From positions 1 to 36,560 of the forward strand of contig JASBSJ010000034.1 of assembly GCA_030148985.1 (NCBI GenBank): a DNA stretch of 36,560 nt, read 5' to 3'. The notes beneath the pieces are model-generated. The model was given only the letters and a program-made list of their open reading frames with translations, was not told the origin of the DNA and made no database searches. The DNA is from Sphingopyxis sp. GTDB taxonomy: Bacteria > Pseudomonadota > Alphaproteobacteria > Sphingomonadales > Sphingomonadaceae. Below are positions 25,045 to 35,040 of the stretch, piece after piece; position 1 is the first letter of the stretch; the number at the start of each line of letters is the position of its first letter. Made by a program: the position numbers and the translations under genes.

Positions 25045-26043
25045 ATGGCCGCTACCGCCCGTTTCGATGTCGTTGCCGTCGGCAATGCGATCGTCGACGT
25101 CCTTGCCCGCGCCGACGACGCGCTGATCGCGGCCGAGGGGTTGACCAAGGGGTCGATGCGACTGATCGACGGGGTCGAGGCCGAACGGCTTTACGCCGCG
25201 ATGGGCCCGGCGATCGAAATGTCGGGCGGGTCGGCGGCGAATACGCTGGCGGGCATGGCGGCGCTCGGCGAACGCTGCGCCTTCATCGGGCAGGTCGCCG
25301 ACGATCAGCTGGGCGCTGTGTTCACCCACGATCTGCGCGCGCTCGGCGTCGCTTATGAAACCCCTGCGCTCAAGGAAGGCGCGCCGACCGCGCGCTGCCT
25401 TATCCTCGTCACCCCCGACGGGCAGCGGACGATGAACACTTTTCTGGGCGCGAGCCATTTGCTCGATCGGGCAATGATCGACGAGGCGTGGATCGCCGAC
25501 GCCGAAATCCTCTATCTCGAAGGCTATTTGTGGGATCCGCCGCTGTCGCGCGCGGCGATGCGCCGCGCGATCGACGTCGCGCGCGCGGCGGGGCGCAAGG
25601 TCGCCTTCACCCTGTCCGATGCTTTCATCATCGACCGCCACGGCCCCGATTTCCGCGCGCTGATCGCCGAGGGGTTGTTCGACATCTTGTTCGCGAACGA
25701 GGTCGAAATCCGCGCGCTCGCCGAAACGCAAGATTTCGAGGCCGCGGTGGCGAAGATCGCGCCGCAGGTGCCTTTGCTCGTCGTCACGCGCGGCTCGCAC
25801 GGCGCGCTTGCGATCCAGGACGGCGTCCGCACCGAAGTCCCCGCCGAACCCATTGAAACGGTTGTCGATACCACTGGCGCGGGCGACCTGTTCGCGGCGG
25901 GATTCCTGTCGGGCCTCGCCGACGGGCGCCCGATCAAGGATTGCCTGACGATGGGCGCGGTGTGCGCGTGCGAAATCATCGCGCAGGTCGGCCCGCGCGC
26001 GCAGACCGACCTTCAGGCCAAGGTTGCCGCGCGGCTGGGCTAG
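25045..26043 (+). CDS. PfkB family sugar/nucleoside kinase, adenosine kinase
   Basis: 332 residues. The N-terminal FDVVAVGNAIVDVLARAD, the sugar-binding SGGSAANTLAGMAALG, and the PfkB signature DTTGAGDLFAAGFLSGLADG with the catalytic Asp281 and anion-hole GAG are all present. The length and GSAANT segment match bacterial adenosine kinases; another purine nucleoside or ribose-type kinase is possible. It converts adenosine to AMP for salvage. AGGA lies just upstream of ATG 25045. A perfect 7-bp hairpin begins two bases before the end of the stop codon. Confidence 0.88.
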   Translation: MAATARFDVVAVGNAIVDVLARADDALIAAEGLTKGSMRLIDGVEAERLYAAMGPAIEMSGGSAANTLAGMAALGERCAFIGQVADDQLGAVFTHDLRALGVAYETPALKEGAPTARCLILVTPDGQRTMNTFLGASHLLDRAMIDEAWIADAEILYLEGYLWDPPLSRAAMRRAIDVARAAGRKVAFTLSDAFIIDRHGPDFRALIAEGLFDILFANEVEIRALAETQDFEAAVAKIAPQVPLLVVTRGSHGALAIQDGVRTEVPAEPIETVVDTTGAGDLFAAGFLSGLADGRPIKDCLTMGAVCACEIIAQVGPRAQTDLQAKVAARLG

Positions 26044-26057
26044 GGTCCTGACCCTAG
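26040..26057. other. Perfect palindrome after the adenosine kinase gene
   Basis: CTAGGGT (26040-26046), CCTG, ACCCTAG (26051-26057). It overlaps the kinase stop codon and the GGAAC of the EcfG-like promoter. It could be a small terminator or an operator; no U-tract follows. Confidence 0.55.
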
Positions 26058-26082
26058 GAACTATCGTCGGCCTTTAAGCGTC
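26057..26082 (+). promoter_or_regulatory. EcfG-type (general stress response) promoter
   Basis: GGAAC (26057-26061), 17 nt, then CGTC (26079-26082). The alphaproteobacterial EcfG consensus is GGAAC-N16-17-CGTT, so only the last base differs. It sits about 30 bp upstream of the start of the small membrane protein gene at 26114, as expected for a promoter of that gene. Confidence 0.65.
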
Positions 26083-26113
26083 CTATGCGCCAGACAGCAT
26101 GGGAGAGTATCGA

Positions 26114-26371
26114 ATGGCTGACGAAATTCACACCACCCGCGATCCCGACGGGACGACGCACACGACCACCGTGATCGACCGCGAACCGCGCCGTGGCGGC
26201 GGGTTCGGCATCGGGCTGATCTTTCTTGTGGTGGTTCTGGTCGCCGCCTTTTTCGCTTTTCAGTTTCTTTCGGCCGAAAAGGCGGAAAGCGGCGCGATCA
26301 CCGAAGCGGCGCAGCAGGTCGGCGATGCCGCGCAGGACGTCGGCGACGCGGCGCAGCGCGCGGTCGACTGA
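26114..26371 (+). CDS. Small single-pass membrane protein
   Basis: 85 residues from ATG 26114, preceded by GGGAGAG; an ATG at 26099 would place that Shine-Dalgarno sequence inside the gene. Layout: a polar Thr/Asp-rich head (MADEIHTTRDPDGTTHTTTVIDREPRRGGG), one membrane helix (FGIGLIFLVVVLVAAFFAFQF, about 31-51), and an amphipathic Ala/Gln/Asp tail with heptad-like repeats (EAAQQVGDAAQDVGDAAQRAVD). No named family is recognised. An EcfG-like promoter upstream suggests induction in the general stress response. It ends 3 bp from the convergent flippase gene. Confidence 0.8.
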   Translation: MADEIHTTRDPDGTTHTTTVIDREPRRGGGFGIGLIFLVVVLVAAFFAFQFLSAEKAESGAITEAAQQVGDAAQDVGDAAQRAVD

Positions 26372-26374
26372 CGC

Positions 26375-27904
26375 TCAGCCGACGGCCGGGGCGGCCGTCT
26401 CGGGATGCTTCTTGAACAGCGCGCGGTCGGCGGGGCCGAAGCCGCGTGTCCAGATCAGCCAGGCATAGATGCCGAGGATGACGGGCACGCCGATCAGCAG
26501 CTCGGCCCATTCGGGAAGCTGCGTCGCACCCCAGCCGAGCACCGCGGCGCCCGCGGTCGCCCAGACGAGCGCCCAACGCAGGCTGTTCACCGGGGCGCCG
26601 AGGATATGCGCGAGCAGGCGCGCCTTGACCAGCGACGCGAACCCCAGCGCGAGCATCAGCGCGAGCGCGACTGCCGCGGCGTAATAGATCGGCGACAGCC
26701 CCATCGACTGCGCGATCAGGATCAGCGTGACGCTGAGCCCCGCCTGGAGCGCCAGCGTCGCGATGCTGACGAGCAGGTTGCGGTGGCGCGCGACATAGAC
26801 GAGCGCCGCCTCGCTGACGACCGCGGTCGCCGCGACGACTTCGGCGGCGAGCAGGAAGGCGAGCGCGGCGGTGCCGCTCACAAATTCGGGGCCGACTAGG
26901 CCCATCACCGCTTCGCCCGGAATGCCGAGCGCAAGCGCGACCCCGGCCTGCGCGGCGATGATCCAGAATCCGACCTGGCTGACCTGCGCCGCGACCGCGG
27001 AAAGCCGCTTTTCGGCCAGGTTGCGGGTGATGACGGGGCCAAGGATCGGCTCGAAGCTCGTCTTCAGCTTTTGCGGAAGCGAGGCGACCTGCTGCGCCAT
27101 ATAATAAATGCCGTAGATCGTCGGCGAGGTGAACTGGCCGAGGATGAACAGGTCGAGGCGGCGCGTGCCCCATTCGATCGCGTCGGCGGCGGCAAGCGGC
27201 GCGTTGCGCCGCGCCAGCGTGATGAGGTGCGCGGGGTGCGGGCGCCAGACGCCGGGGCTGCCATAATGGCGGATCATCGGGATCAGCGCGGTCAGAAAGG
27301 CGCCGAGCATTGCCGCGGCATAGGACAGCATCAGCCCGTTTTCGGCCGAAACGAACCAGAATCCCGCCGCCGCGGCGCTGATCACCCACGGTTCGACGAT
27401 CGCGCGCGCACGCACGGTGGCGCCGATGTCGAATTTATAGGCGCAGGCCGCGAGCGCGATGTCGGTCCCCGCGATCACGAAGACAAGGCACGCCATCCAG
27501 CGGTCGATTTCGTTGATGTCGCCCGCGGGATACATGAGCTGCGGGAGCAACAGCAGCAGCGCCGATCCCGCGGCGGAGGCGATGAAGGCGACGAACATGC
27601 CGTCCCAGACGACGGTACGATGGTCGGCGCCGGGCGCGCTCAGCTGTTCGGCAAGGCCGCGCTTGAGGCCGAGCGTCGCGAGCTGTGCGACAAGTTCGAT
27701 GACGAGCACCGCAAAGGCGAAACGCCCGACTGCCTCGGGCCCGTACCAGCGGCCCGCCACATACAGAAAGGGCAGGCGCGCGACGAGGCGAAGGATGAAG
27801 CCGAAAAAATTGGTGCGCCCGCCCTTGGCCAGCGCGGCCGTGTCGGCATCCGGCGGCGGGACGCCGGGCGAAGGGGGCGCGGCTGCGCTGTCCGTCTGGC
27901 TCAA
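26375..27904 (-). CDS. Polysaccharide flippase (Wzx / MATE-like oligosaccharide exporter)
   Basis: 509 residues, 12-14 predicted membrane segments, with a Pro-rich N-terminal cytoplasmic tail (MSQTDSAAAPPSPGVPPPDAD). NFFGFILRLVARLPFLYVAGRWYGPEAVGRFAFAVLVIEL is a typical first segment of Wzx/oligosaccharide flippase proteins, and AIEWGTRRLDLFILGQFTSPTIYGIYYMAQQVASLPQ matches the conserved middle. It probably moves a lipid-linked polysaccharide unit across the inner membrane. The start is TTG at 27904 with GAAGGGG about 8 nt upstream; no ATG is nearby. It lies downstream of gpsA, 76 bp away, on the same strand. No glycosyltransferase cluster surrounds it. Confidence 0.85.
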   Translation of the reverse strand: MSQTDSAAAPPSPGVPPPDADTAALAKGGRTNFFGFILRLVARLPFLYVAGRWYGPEAVGRFAFAVLVIELVAQLATLGLKRGLAEQLSAPGADHRTVVWDGMFVAFIASAAGSALLLLLPQLMYPAGDINEIDRWMACLVFVIAGTDIALAACAYKFDIGATVRARAIVEPWVISAAAAGFWFVSAENGLMLSYAAAMLGAFLTALIPMIRHYGSPGVWRPHPAHLITLARRNAPLAAADAIEWGTRRLDLFILGQFTSPTIYGIYYMAQQVASLPQKLKTSFEPILGPVITRNLAEKRLSAVAAQVSQVGFWIIAAQAGVALALGIPGEAVMGLVGPEFVSGTAALAFLLAAEVVAATAVVSEAALVYVARHRNLLVSIATLALQAGLSVTLILIAQSMGLSPIYYAAAVALALMLALGFASLVKARLLAHILGAPVNSLRWALVWATAGAAVLGWGATQLPEWAELLIGVPVILGIYAWLIWTRGFGPADRALFKKHPETAAPAVG

Positions 27905-27980
27905 GCGTGCCGCCCCTTCTGCTGCTCCCCGGCGCCTATCCTAGCGCGGCGGGGAGGGGCAGGCAATCGATCGAAATATG

Positions 27981-28988
27981 TCATCGCCCCTCGGGTCGCA
28001 GCGGGCGGCTGAGCAGGGCCTGAATGGCGTCGGCAACCTGCGTTTCGCCCGCGACAAGGCGCGCGACGGTGTCGGTGATCGGCATATCGACGCCGTCGGC
28101 GCGCGCCGCCGCCGCCACGACCGGCGCGCTGAACGCGCCTTCGGCGATCGTGCGGCGGTCGGCCATCAGCGCGTCGATGGCTTCGCCGCGCCCGAGTCCC
28201 TGGCCAAGCGCAAAGTTGCGCGAATTGGCCGATGTGCAGGTGAGGACAAGGTCGCCAAGACCCGCCAGACCCGCGAGCGTTTCGGCCTTGGCGCCGCGCG
28301 ACAGGCCGAATCGCGTCATTTCGGCAAAGCCGCGGCTGATCAGCGCGGCGCGGGCGTTGAGGCCCAGCCCCGCCCCCTCGACGATGCCGCAGGCGATCGC
28401 GAGGATATTCTTGACCGCGCCGCCGATTTCGGCGCCGATGACGTCGGTCGACACATAGGGACGGAAATGCGGGCGCGCGAGCGCCTGTGCAAGCTCGGTG
28501 GCGAGCGCGGAGTCAGCGGTGGCAAGGGTGATCGCGGTGGGCAGCCCGGCCGCGACCTCATGGGCAAAGGTCGGCCCCGACAGCACCGCGTGCGGCCGGC
28601 CGGGCGCGATGTCGCGCGCCATGTCGACCGGAAAGGCAAAGCTGTCCGCCTCCATCCCCTTGCTGCAAAAGATCAGCGGCGCGTCGCCCGGCGGCAGTTC
28701 GGCAAGCACTGCGCGCAGATAGGGCACGGGCACGACGACCAGCAGCGCGTCGAGGTCGGCCATGGCGGCAAGGTCGGTCGTGGCGGTGAGCGAGGGCGAC
28801 AGCGCGGCGCCCGGAAGGAAGATCGGGTTGCGATGCTCGGCATTGATCGCGGCGGCGACGTCGGCCTCGCGCGCCCACAGGCGCACCGGCGCGCCACCTG
28901 CCGCCAGCAACTGTGCAAGCGCGGTGCCCCACGCGCCGCCGCCGACGACGCCGAATTTCCTGTACGACGTCATGCTTTCACGCGTCAT
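27981..28988 (-). CDS. gpsA: Glycerol-3-phosphate dehydrogenase (NAD(P)+) GpsA
   Basis: GpsA reduces dihydroxyacetone phosphate to sn-glycerol-3-phosphate for phospholipid synthesis. 335 residues. NAD-binding [16 protein letters not shown] near the N-terminus, [27 protein letters not shown], and catalytic Lys in [16 protein letters not shown]; the substrate-binding [17 protein letters not shown] is also present. ATG 28988 is chosen over ATG 28973 because GGGAG is 7 nt upstream and it makes a 4-bp ATGA overlap with tsaD. Confidence 0.96.
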   Translation of the reverse strand: MTRESMTSYRKFGVVGGGAWGTALAQLLAAGGAPVRLWAREADVAAAINAEHRNPIFLPGAALSPSLTATTDLAAMADLDALLVVVPVPYLRAVLAELPPGDAPLIFCSKGMEADSFAFPVDMARDIAPGRPHAVLSGPTFAHEVAAGLPTAITLATADSALATELAQALARPHFRPYVSTDVIGAEIGGAVKNILAIACGIVEGAGLGLNARAALISRGFAEMTRFGLSRGAKAETLAGLAGLGDLVLTCTSANSRNFALGQGLGRGEAIDALMADRRTIAEGAFSAPVVAAAARADGVDMPITDTVARLVAGETQVADAIQALLSRPLRPEGR

Positions 28989-30019
28989 GCTTTTACTCCC
29001 GCGCCGCGCACCGCCTCGGCCGCGGGATCGAGCGGCCAGCGCGGTCGCGCCGCGGTGTCGAGCGGGTCGGTCAGCCCCGCGGCGAAGCGTTCGGCGCCCG
29101 CCCAGGCGATCATCGCGCCATTGTCGGTGCAGAGCCAGAGCGGCGGCGCGACAAAGGGCTTGTCGAAGCGCGCGGCGAGATCGGTGAGCGCGGCGCGGAT
29201 CGCGCCGTTCGCCGCGACGCCGCCCGCGACGACGAAAGCGGTGGCATCGGGGCACGCCGCAAGCGCGATGCGGCTGCGATCGACGAGGCAGTCGACGACC
29301 GCCTGCTGGAACGAGGCGGCGAGGTCGGGCACCGCATGGTCGCCGCTCGCCGCGGCGCGCGCGACCGCGCTTTTCAGCCCGGCGAAAGAGAAATGCGGCT
29401 CGGCGCTGCCGACGAGCGGGCGCGGCAGCGGCACCGCGTGCGCGTTGCCGTCCGCCGCGATGCGCTCGACCGCGGGGCCGCCCGGATAGCCGAGGCCGAG
29501 CAGTTTCGCGGTCTTGTCGAACGCCTCGCCCGCGGCGTCGTCGATCGTCGTGGCAAGGCGGCGATAATCGCCGACCCCTTTCACCAGCAGCAGCTGGCAA
29601 TGCCCGCCCGAGACGAGCAGCAGCAGATAGGGAAATTCAAGCGCCGGATCGACGAGCCGCGGGCTGAGCGCATGACCCTCGAGATGGTTGACCGCGATCA
29701 GCGGCTTGTTCGCCGCGTGCGCGAGCGCCTTGCCGGTGACAAGCCCGACCATCACCCCGCCGATCAACCCCGGCCCCGCGGTCGCGGCAATGGCGTCGAC
29801 ATCCGAAAGCTGCACCCCTGCATCGTCGAGCACGCCTTCGACAATCGGCGCGAGCCGGTCGACATGCGCGCGCGCGGCGATTTCGGGAACGACGCCGCCA
29901 TAGGGACGGTGCTCCGCTTCCTGCCCCGCGACGCGGTGCGCCAGGATGCGCCGGTCGCCGGTGACAAGCGCCGCTGCCGTTTCGTCGCAGCTCGATTCAA
30001 GGCCAAGGATCAGGGTCAT
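28985..30019 (-). CDS. tsaD: tRNA N6-threonylcarbamoyladenosine transferase TsaD
   Basis: TsaD transfers the threonylcarbamoyl group to A37 of ANN-decoding tRNAs, with TsaB, TsaC and TsaE. 344 residues. N-terminal [15 protein letters not shown], the metal-binding HLEGH (112-116), [48 protein letters not shown] and [12 protein letters not shown] are all visible. Divergent from hemC across 63 bp (30020-30082), which must hold both promoters. Its stop overlaps the gpsA start. Confidence 0.97.
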   Translation of the reverse strand: MTLILGLESSCDETAAALVTGDRRILAHRVAGQEAEHRPYGGVVPEIAARAHVDRLAPIVEGVLDDAGVQLSDVDAIAATAGPGLIGGVMVGLVTGKALAHAANKPLIAVNHLEGHALSPRLVDPALEFPYLLLLVSGGHCQLLLVKGVGDYRRLATTIDDAAGEAFDKTAKLLGLGYPGGPAVERIAADGNAHAVPLPRPLVGSAEPHFSFAGLKSAVARAAASGDHAVPDLAASFQQAVVDCLVDRSRIALAACPDATAFVVAGGVAANGAIRAALTDLAARFDKPFVAPPLWLCTDNGAMIAWAGAERFAAGLTDPLDTAARPRWPLDPAAEAVRGAGVKA

Positions 30020-30082
30020 TTTGTTGCGCGTTCCTTTACCCGCCCCTTTATCGGAAGAGCAAGCCACGCTAGCAGCAGCCGG

Positions 30083-31030
30083 ATGACCAATCTTCCGACC
30101 CCAGCCAACCCCCTGCGTATCGGCACGCGCGCCTCGCCGCTGGCGATGGCGCAGGCGCATATGGCGGCGGCGGCGCTGATCGCCGCGCACGGGCTCGAAA
30201 TGGCGGCGCTCGAAATCGTGCCGATGACCGCGACCGGCGACCGGATTCAGGATCGCGCGCTCGCCGAGGTTGGCGGCAAGGCGCTGTGGACGCGCGAGCT
30301 CGACGCCGCGCTCGATGCCGGGACGATCGATGTCGCGGTGCATTCGCTGAAGGATGTCGAGACGCTGCGCGATGCGCGCTTTTTCCTCGCCGCGATGCTC
30401 GAGCGCGCCGACCCGCGCGACCGGCTGGTGGTGCGCGAGGGGATTGCCGCGCAGACGATCGCCGAGCTGCCGCACGGCGCGCGGCTGGGGACGAGCAGCC
30501 CGCGCCGCGCGGCGCAGGTGCGGCGGCTGCGTCCCGATCTCGAACCCGTGCTGCTGCGCGGCAATGTAGCGACGCGGCTCGCCAAGCTCGCAGCGGGCGA
30601 GGCCGACGCGACCTTGCTCGCCGCGGCAGGACTCGAACGGCTGGGGATGCACGACATCGGCACCGTGCAGACCGCCGACCTGCTGCTTCCCGCCGCGTCG
30701 CAGGGGGCGATCGGGATCGAGTGCCGCGCCGACGACGCGGCGACGATCGCCTTGCTGCGCGCGGTCGACCATGCGCCGACGCATCAGGCCGTCGCCGCCG
30801 AACGCGAGCTGCTCGCGGCGCTGGGGGGCGATTGCCGTTCGCCCGTCGCAGCCCATGCGCAGTGGCAGGCCGATGGCGCGCTGCGCCTCGACGCCGAAAT
30901 TTTCTCGGAGGATGGGGCGGACCATATGACGGGGCACGTCATCGTCACCGATGCCGGGGTCGTTTCGGGGCTGGGCCATCGCCTGCTGGCCGATGCGCCG
31001 CCGAGCATCCGACGGCTGTTCACGCCATGA
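30083..31030 (+). CDS. hemC: Hydroxymethylbilane synthase HemC
   Basis: HemC (porphobilinogen deaminase) joins four porphobilinogens into hydroxymethylbilane in haem synthesis. 315 residues from ATG 30083. [76 protein letters not shown] and [14 protein letters not shown] are classic. The dipyrromethane-cofactor Cys251 lies in [12 protein letters not shown]. Its TGA overlaps the hemD start (ATGA, 31027-31030). Confidence 0.97.
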   Translation: MTNLPTPANPLRIGTRASPLAMAQAHMAAAALIAAHGLEMAALEIVPMTATGDRIQDRALAEVGGKALWTRELDAALDAGTIDVAVHSLKDVETLRDARFFLAAMLERADPRDRLVVREGIAAQTIAELPHGARLGTSSPRRAAQVRRLRPDLEPVLLRGNVATRLAKLAAGEADATLLAAAGLERLGMHDIGTVQTADLLLPAASQGAIGIECRADDAATIALLRAVDHAPTHQAVAAERELLAALGGDCRSPVAAHAQWQADGALRLDAEIFSEDGADHMTGHVIVTDAGVVSGLGHRLLADAPPSIRRLFTP

Positions 31031-31716
31031 ACGGCGGCGCGCCGCTGATCGTCACGCGTCCCGAACCGGGTAATGCGGCGACGGTCGCGCGCGCGCGTTC
31101 GCTGGGCTTGGATGTTCATGCGATGCCGCTGTTTGCCGCGCGGCCGCTCGACTGGGCTCCGCCCGCCGCCGCCGATTTCGACGCGCTGCTGCTCACCAGC
31201 GCCTTTGCCGCGCGGCTTGCCGGGCCGGGGCTGGGCGCGCTCGCGTCGCTTCCCGCCTATGCCGTCGGCGCGGCGACGGCGGAGGCTGCGACAGCGGCGG
31301 GGCTCGCCGTCGCGATGACGGGCACGGCCGATGCGCAGCGGCTTCTTGACGAAATGACGTCGCAAAAGATCGCGCGAATCCTGTGGCTTTGCGGCCGCGA
31401 GCGGAGCGCGCCCGATGCCGGCGATGCGATCGTCACCGCGCTGCCCTGCTACGCGGTCGACCCGGTCGATCCGCCCCCGGCATGGGAAGATCTGATCGGC
31501 GCGCCCGCCGTCTTGCTCGCACATTCGGCGCGCGCGGCGGTGCGGATTTCCGAGCTTGCGGGCGCGGCGCGCGCGCATCTGTCGCTGGTCGCGATCAGCC
31601 CGGCGGTTGCGGCGGCGGCGGGCGAGGGGTGGGGCAACATCGCCATTGCGGCACAACCGGGCGATGCCGCAATGTTGGCACAGGCGCGCGCTTTGTGGCA
31701 CAAGGGTGCAAAATAG
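31027..31716 (+). CDS. hemD: Uroporphyrinogen-III synthase HemD
   Basis: HemD closes hydroxymethylbilane to uroporphyrinogen III with D-ring inversion. 229 residues. The family is poorly conserved: visible are [22 protein letters not shown] at the N-terminus, [40 protein letters not shown] and [15 protein letters not shown] at expected places. Translational coupling to hemC supports the call. A Mic60-like gene follows 19 bp downstream. Confidence 0.9.
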   Translation: MNGGAPLIVTRPEPGNAATVARARSLGLDVHAMPLFAARPLDWAPPAAADFDALLLTSAFAARLAGPGLGALASLPAYAVGAATAEAATAAGLAVAMTGTADAQRLLDEMTSQKIARILWLCGRERSAPDAGDAIVTALPCYAVDPVDPPPAWEDLIGAPAVLLAHSARAAVRISELAGAARAHLSLVAISPAVAAAAGEGWGNIAIAAQPGDAAMLAQARALWHKGAK

Positions 31717-31735
31717 GGTCGTTCGAAAGAAACTT

Positions 31736-32644
31736 ATGGCAATCGACAATATCGATACACCCTCGCCCGCTGGCGAGGCGGGCCCCGCGCGGGGGCTATC
31801 GTTTCGGGTTCTCGCCATCGGTGCCTTCCTGCTGCTGCTGATCGGAGTCGTCGTCGGCGGATGGGCCGTGAATCGCTGGCTGATCGAAGCGGACGCACCG
31901 GCGGCAAAGACCACCGCCGCGACCAAGACAGGCGCAGACCCGTTGCTCATCGCTGCCGATGCCCAAAAGGCCGCCGCGGCCGGGGCGCCGCTGGTCGTTG
32001 CGCCCGTCGATGGCGCGAATGCGCTGGCGGCGCGCGTTGCCGAGCTCGAACAGCGGCTGTCGCGCATCACACTCCAGGCCGAATCGGCGTCGGGCAATGC
32101 GTCGCGCGCCGAGGGGCTGCTCGTCGCCTTTGCCGTGCGCCGCGCGCTCGATCGCGGGCTGTCGCTCGGTTATCTCGACGCGCAGCTGCGCCTGCGCTTC
32201 GGCGACGATCAACCCAATGCGGTCAAGACGATCATCGACACCTCGCGCGATCCGGTAACGCTCGAACAGTTGCGCGCCGGACTCGACGCACTCGCGCCGC
32301 AGCTGGTCGGCCGCAGCAGCGAAACGGGCGGCAGCCTGTGGACCGGGCTGCGCCGCGAGCTCGGCGAATTATTCGTCGTGCGCGCCGCGGGCACGCAATC
32401 GCCGCGCGCGTCCGAACGGCTCGATCGCGCGCGCCGCTACCTTGCCGCCGGACAGGCCGATAATGCGATCGCCGAGGTCGAGGCGATGCCCGGCGTCGAT
32501 GTCGCGGGCGAATGGCTGATCGACGCGCGCCGCTATCATGAGGCGCGGCGCGCGCTTGACCTGATCGAGACGGCGGCGATATTGGAGCCGCGCGACAGTC
32601 CCGCTGCCGCGCTGGCCGGCAAAACGGCCGGATCGACCCCGTAG
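31736..32644 (+). CDS. Mitofilin/Mic60-like inner membrane protein
   Basis: 302 residues: short cytoplasmic N-terminus, one membrane helix (FRVLAIGAFLLLLIGVVVGGW, about 23-43), an Ala-rich linker, a short coiled coil (ALAARVAELEQRLSRITLQAE, about 95-115), and a C-terminal helical region ending DVAGEWLIDARRYHEARRALDLIETAAIL. This layout and the site directly after hemC-hemD match the alphaproteobacterial Mic60 (mitofilin) homologues, implicated in shaping intracytoplasmic membranes and in contact sites. The sequence is short and diverged, so the label rests on synteny and domain order. ATG 31736 has only a weak AAAGAAA upstream. Confidence 0.72.
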   Translation: MAIDNIDTPSPAGEAGPARGLSFRVLAIGAFLLLLIGVVVGGWAVNRWLIEADAPAAKTTAATKTGADPLLIAADAQKAAAAGAPLVVAPVDGANALAARVAELEQRLSRITLQAESASGNASRAEGLLVAFAVRRALDRGLSLGYLDAQLRLRFGDDQPNAVKTIIDTSRDPVTLEQLRAGLDALAPQLVGRSSETGGSLWTGLRRELGELFVVRAAGTQSPRASERLDRARRYLAAGQADNAIAEVEAMPGVDVAGEWLIDARRYHEARRALDLIETAAILEPRDSPAAALAGKTAGSTP

Positions 32645-32668
32645 CGCGCAGTCCGAAGGGGCTGCGCG
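32645..32668 (+). terminator. Hairpin after the Mic60-like gene
   Basis: A 7-bp stem CGCGCAG (32645-32651) and CTGCGCG (32662-32668) starts right after the stop codon. The following TGCTTTAGG has only a weak U-run, so termination is uncertain. Confidence 0.45.
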
Positions 32669-32689
32669 TGCTTTAGGAAAGCCCGTTTC

Positions 32690-33892
32690 ATGGCCCTCGC
32701 CGACCCGCAGCGCATTGCAGCGCTCGACCCGCTCGATCCCCTCGCGCTCGATGCGCAGCTGAGCGAGGAGGAGCGGATGATCCGCGATGCTGCGCGCGCC
32801 TATGCGACAGGCGAGCTGCTCCCGCGCGTGACCTCGGCCTTTCTCGACGAGCGTTTCGACCGCGAAATCATGTCGGAAATGGGATCGTTAGGCCTGCTCG
32901 GCGCGACGATCGACCCCGAATATGGCGGCGCGGGGCTCAATTATGTCAGCTACGGGCTGATCGCGCGCGAGGTCGAGCGCATCGATTCGGGCTACCGCTC
33001 GGCCTGTTCGGTGCAGAGCAGCCTCGTGATCCACCCGATCAACGCCTATGGCAGCGAGGAGCAGAAGCGCAAATTTCTGCCGGGGCTGACCTCGGGCGAG
33101 CTTGTCGGCTGTTTCGGCCTGACCGAACCCGATGCAGGCAGCGATCCCGCCGGGATGCGCACGCGCGCCGAAAAGATTGCGGGGGGCTATCGCCTCAAGG
33201 GCGCGAAGATGTGGATCACCAATTCGCCGATCGCCGACGTCTTTGTCGTCTGGGCAAAATCCGACGCGCACGACGGCGCGATCCGCGGCTTTGTGCTCGA
33301 AAAGGGGATGAAGGGCCTGTCGGCGCCGAAGATCGAGGGCAAGGTGTCCTTGCGCGCGTCGGTCACTGGCGAGATCGTCATGGACGGCGTGGAGGTCGGC
33401 GAAGATGCGCTGCTGCCGCATGTGTCGGGCCTCAAGGGCCCCTTCGGCTGTCTCAACCGCGCGCGCTACGGCATCGGTTGGGGGGTGATGGGCGCGGCGG
33501 AATTCTGTTATGAAGCGGCGCGCAATTATACGCTCGAACGCAAACAGTTCGGACGCCCGCTCGCGGCGAACCAGATCGTCCAGCTGAAACTCGCGAACAT
33601 GCTCACCGAAATCGCGCTGGGCACCCAGGCGGCGCTGCGCGTCGGTCGGTTGATCGACGAGGGGCATCTCGCACCCGACATGATCAGTTTCCTGAAACGC
33701 AACAATTGCGGCAAGGCGCTCGACATCGCGCGCGTCGCGCGCGACATGCACGGCGGCAATGGCATTTCGGCCGATTATCATGTCATCCGCCATGCGGTGA
33801 ACCTGGAAACGGTGAACACCTATGAAGGCACCCACGACGTCCACGCGCTGATCCTCGGCCGCGCGATCACCGGCATTTCGGCCTTTGCCTAA
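32690..33892 (+). CDS. gcdH: Acyl-CoA dehydrogenase, glutaryl-CoA dehydrogenase type
   Basis: Oxidises and decarboxylates glutaryl-CoA to crotonyl-CoA, feeding electrons to electron-transfer flavoprotein. 400 residues. [127 protein letters not shown] are typical of GcdH; the catalytic base is Glu379 in [14 protein letters not shown] precedes ATG 32690. It overlaps the CoA-transferase gene by 8 bp; that partner supports glutarate or lysine/tryptophan breakdown. Confidence 0.92.
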   Translation: MALADPQRIAALDPLDPLALDAQLSEEERMIRDAARAYATGELLPRVTSAFLDERFDREIMSEMGSLGLLGATIDPEYGGAGLNYVSYGLIAREVERIDSGYRSACSVQSSLVIHPINAYGSEEQKRKFLPGLTSGELVGCFGLTEPDAGSDPAGMRTRAEKIAGGYRLKGAKMWITNSPIADVFVVWAKSDAHDGAIRGFVLEKGMKGLSAPKIEGKVSLRASVTGEIVMDGVEVGEDALLPHVSGLKGPFGCLNRARYGIGWGVMGAAEFCYEAARNYTLERKQFGRPLAANQIVQLKLANMLTEIALGTQAALRVGRLIDEGHLAPDMISFLKRNNCGKALDIARVARDMHGGNGISADYHVIRHAVNLETVNTYEGTHDVHALILGRAITGISAFA

Positions 33893-35006
33893 ACCGCTGG
33901 AGGGTATCCGCGTCGTCGAACTGGCGCGGGTGCTCGCGGGGCCGTGGTGCGGGCAATTGCTCGCTGACCTCGGCGCCGAGGTGGTCAAGGTCGAGCGGCC
34001 GGGCGTCGGTGACGACACGCGCGAATGGGGCCCGCCCTTCGTCACCGGCGACGATGGCGAAAACCTCGGCGCGGCCTATTATCACAGCTGCAATCGCGGC
34101 AAGCGCAGCGTCGCGGTGGACATCGCTACCGCCGCGGGGCAGGCCGAGGTGCGCGCGCTGCTCGCCGATGCCGATGTCGTCATAGAAAATTACAAGGTCG
34201 GCGGGCTCGCCAAATATGGCCTCGACCCCGCGCGGCTCCGCGCCGATTTCCCGCGGCTCGTCATCTGTTCGATCACCGGCTTCGGACAGACCGGACCCTA
34301 TGCGCACCGCGCGGGCTACGATTATATCGTCCAGGCGATGAGCGGCTTCATGTCGCTGACCGGCGAACCCGACGGGCCGCCGCAAAAGGCGGGGATCGCC
34401 TACGCCGACATCTTTACGGGCATGTATTCGGCGGTTGCGATCCTCGCGGCGTTAAGGCGTCGTGACGTCACGGACAGCGGCGCACATATCGACATGGCGC
34501 TGCTCGATTCGCAGGTCGCGGTGCTCGCCAATCAGGCCGCCAATTATCTCGCGAGCGGCGCCGCGCCGAAACGGATGGGCAATGCCCACGCCAATGTCGT
34601 GCCCTATCAGGTCTTTGCCACCGCCGACGGGCAGCTGGTGATCGCAGTGGGCAACGACGCGCAATATCGCAGGCTCTGCGGCATATTGGGCGTGCCCGAA
34701 TGGGGCGTCGATCCGCGTTTCGCTACCAATGCGGCGCGGCTGGCGAACCGCGGCGAGCTGATCCCGCTGCTCGCGGCCAGAATCGCCGCATGGGACGCGC
34801 AGCCGTTGTCGCTTGCGCTCGAGGCCGAGGGCGTGCCCGCGGGGCCGATCAACGATCTGGCGCAGGTCTTCGCCGACCCGCAGGTGATCGCACGCGGAAT
34901 GCGCTTTCGCCCCGACGGCGCGGCGATCGACGGCGTGGCGAGCCCGATCGTCATCGACGGCGAACGCATGGTCTCTTCTGACGGGGCGCCGCCGCTAAGG
35001 GGGTGA
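33885..35006 (+). CDS. CaiB/BaiF family (class III) CoA-transferase, SUGCT-like
   Basis: 373 residues. [49 protein letters not shown] is the class III N-terminus, and the catalytic Asp lies in [45 protein letters not shown] and [12 protein letters not shown] are also typical. Close animal relatives (SUGCT) move CoA from succinyl-CoA to glutarate; the partner GcdH gene here suggests the same job, making glutaryl-CoA. The start is TTG 33885 inside the gcdH frame; no upstream ATG exists. Coupling by overlap is likely. Confidence 0.9.
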   Translation: MPKPLEGIRVVELARVLAGPWCGQLLADLGAEVVKVERPGVGDDTREWGPPFVTGDDGENLGAAYYHSCNRGKRSVAVDIATAAGQAEVRALLADADVVIENYKVGGLAKYGLDPARLRADFPRLVICSITGFGQTGPYAHRAGYDYIVQAMSGFMSLTGEPDGPPQKAGIAYADIFTGMYSAVAILAALRRRDVTDSGAHIDMALLDSQVAVLANQAANYLASGAAPKRMGNAHANVVPYQVFATADGQLVIAVGNDAQYRRLCGILGVPEWGVDPRFATNAARLANRGELIPLLAARIAAWDAQPLSLALEAEGVPAGPINDLAQVFADPQVIARGMRFRPDGAAIDGVASPIVIDGERMVSSDGAPPLRG

Positions 35007-35040
35007 GCGAGGTCTGGAAGCGAGCGGTTGCGGACATTTG

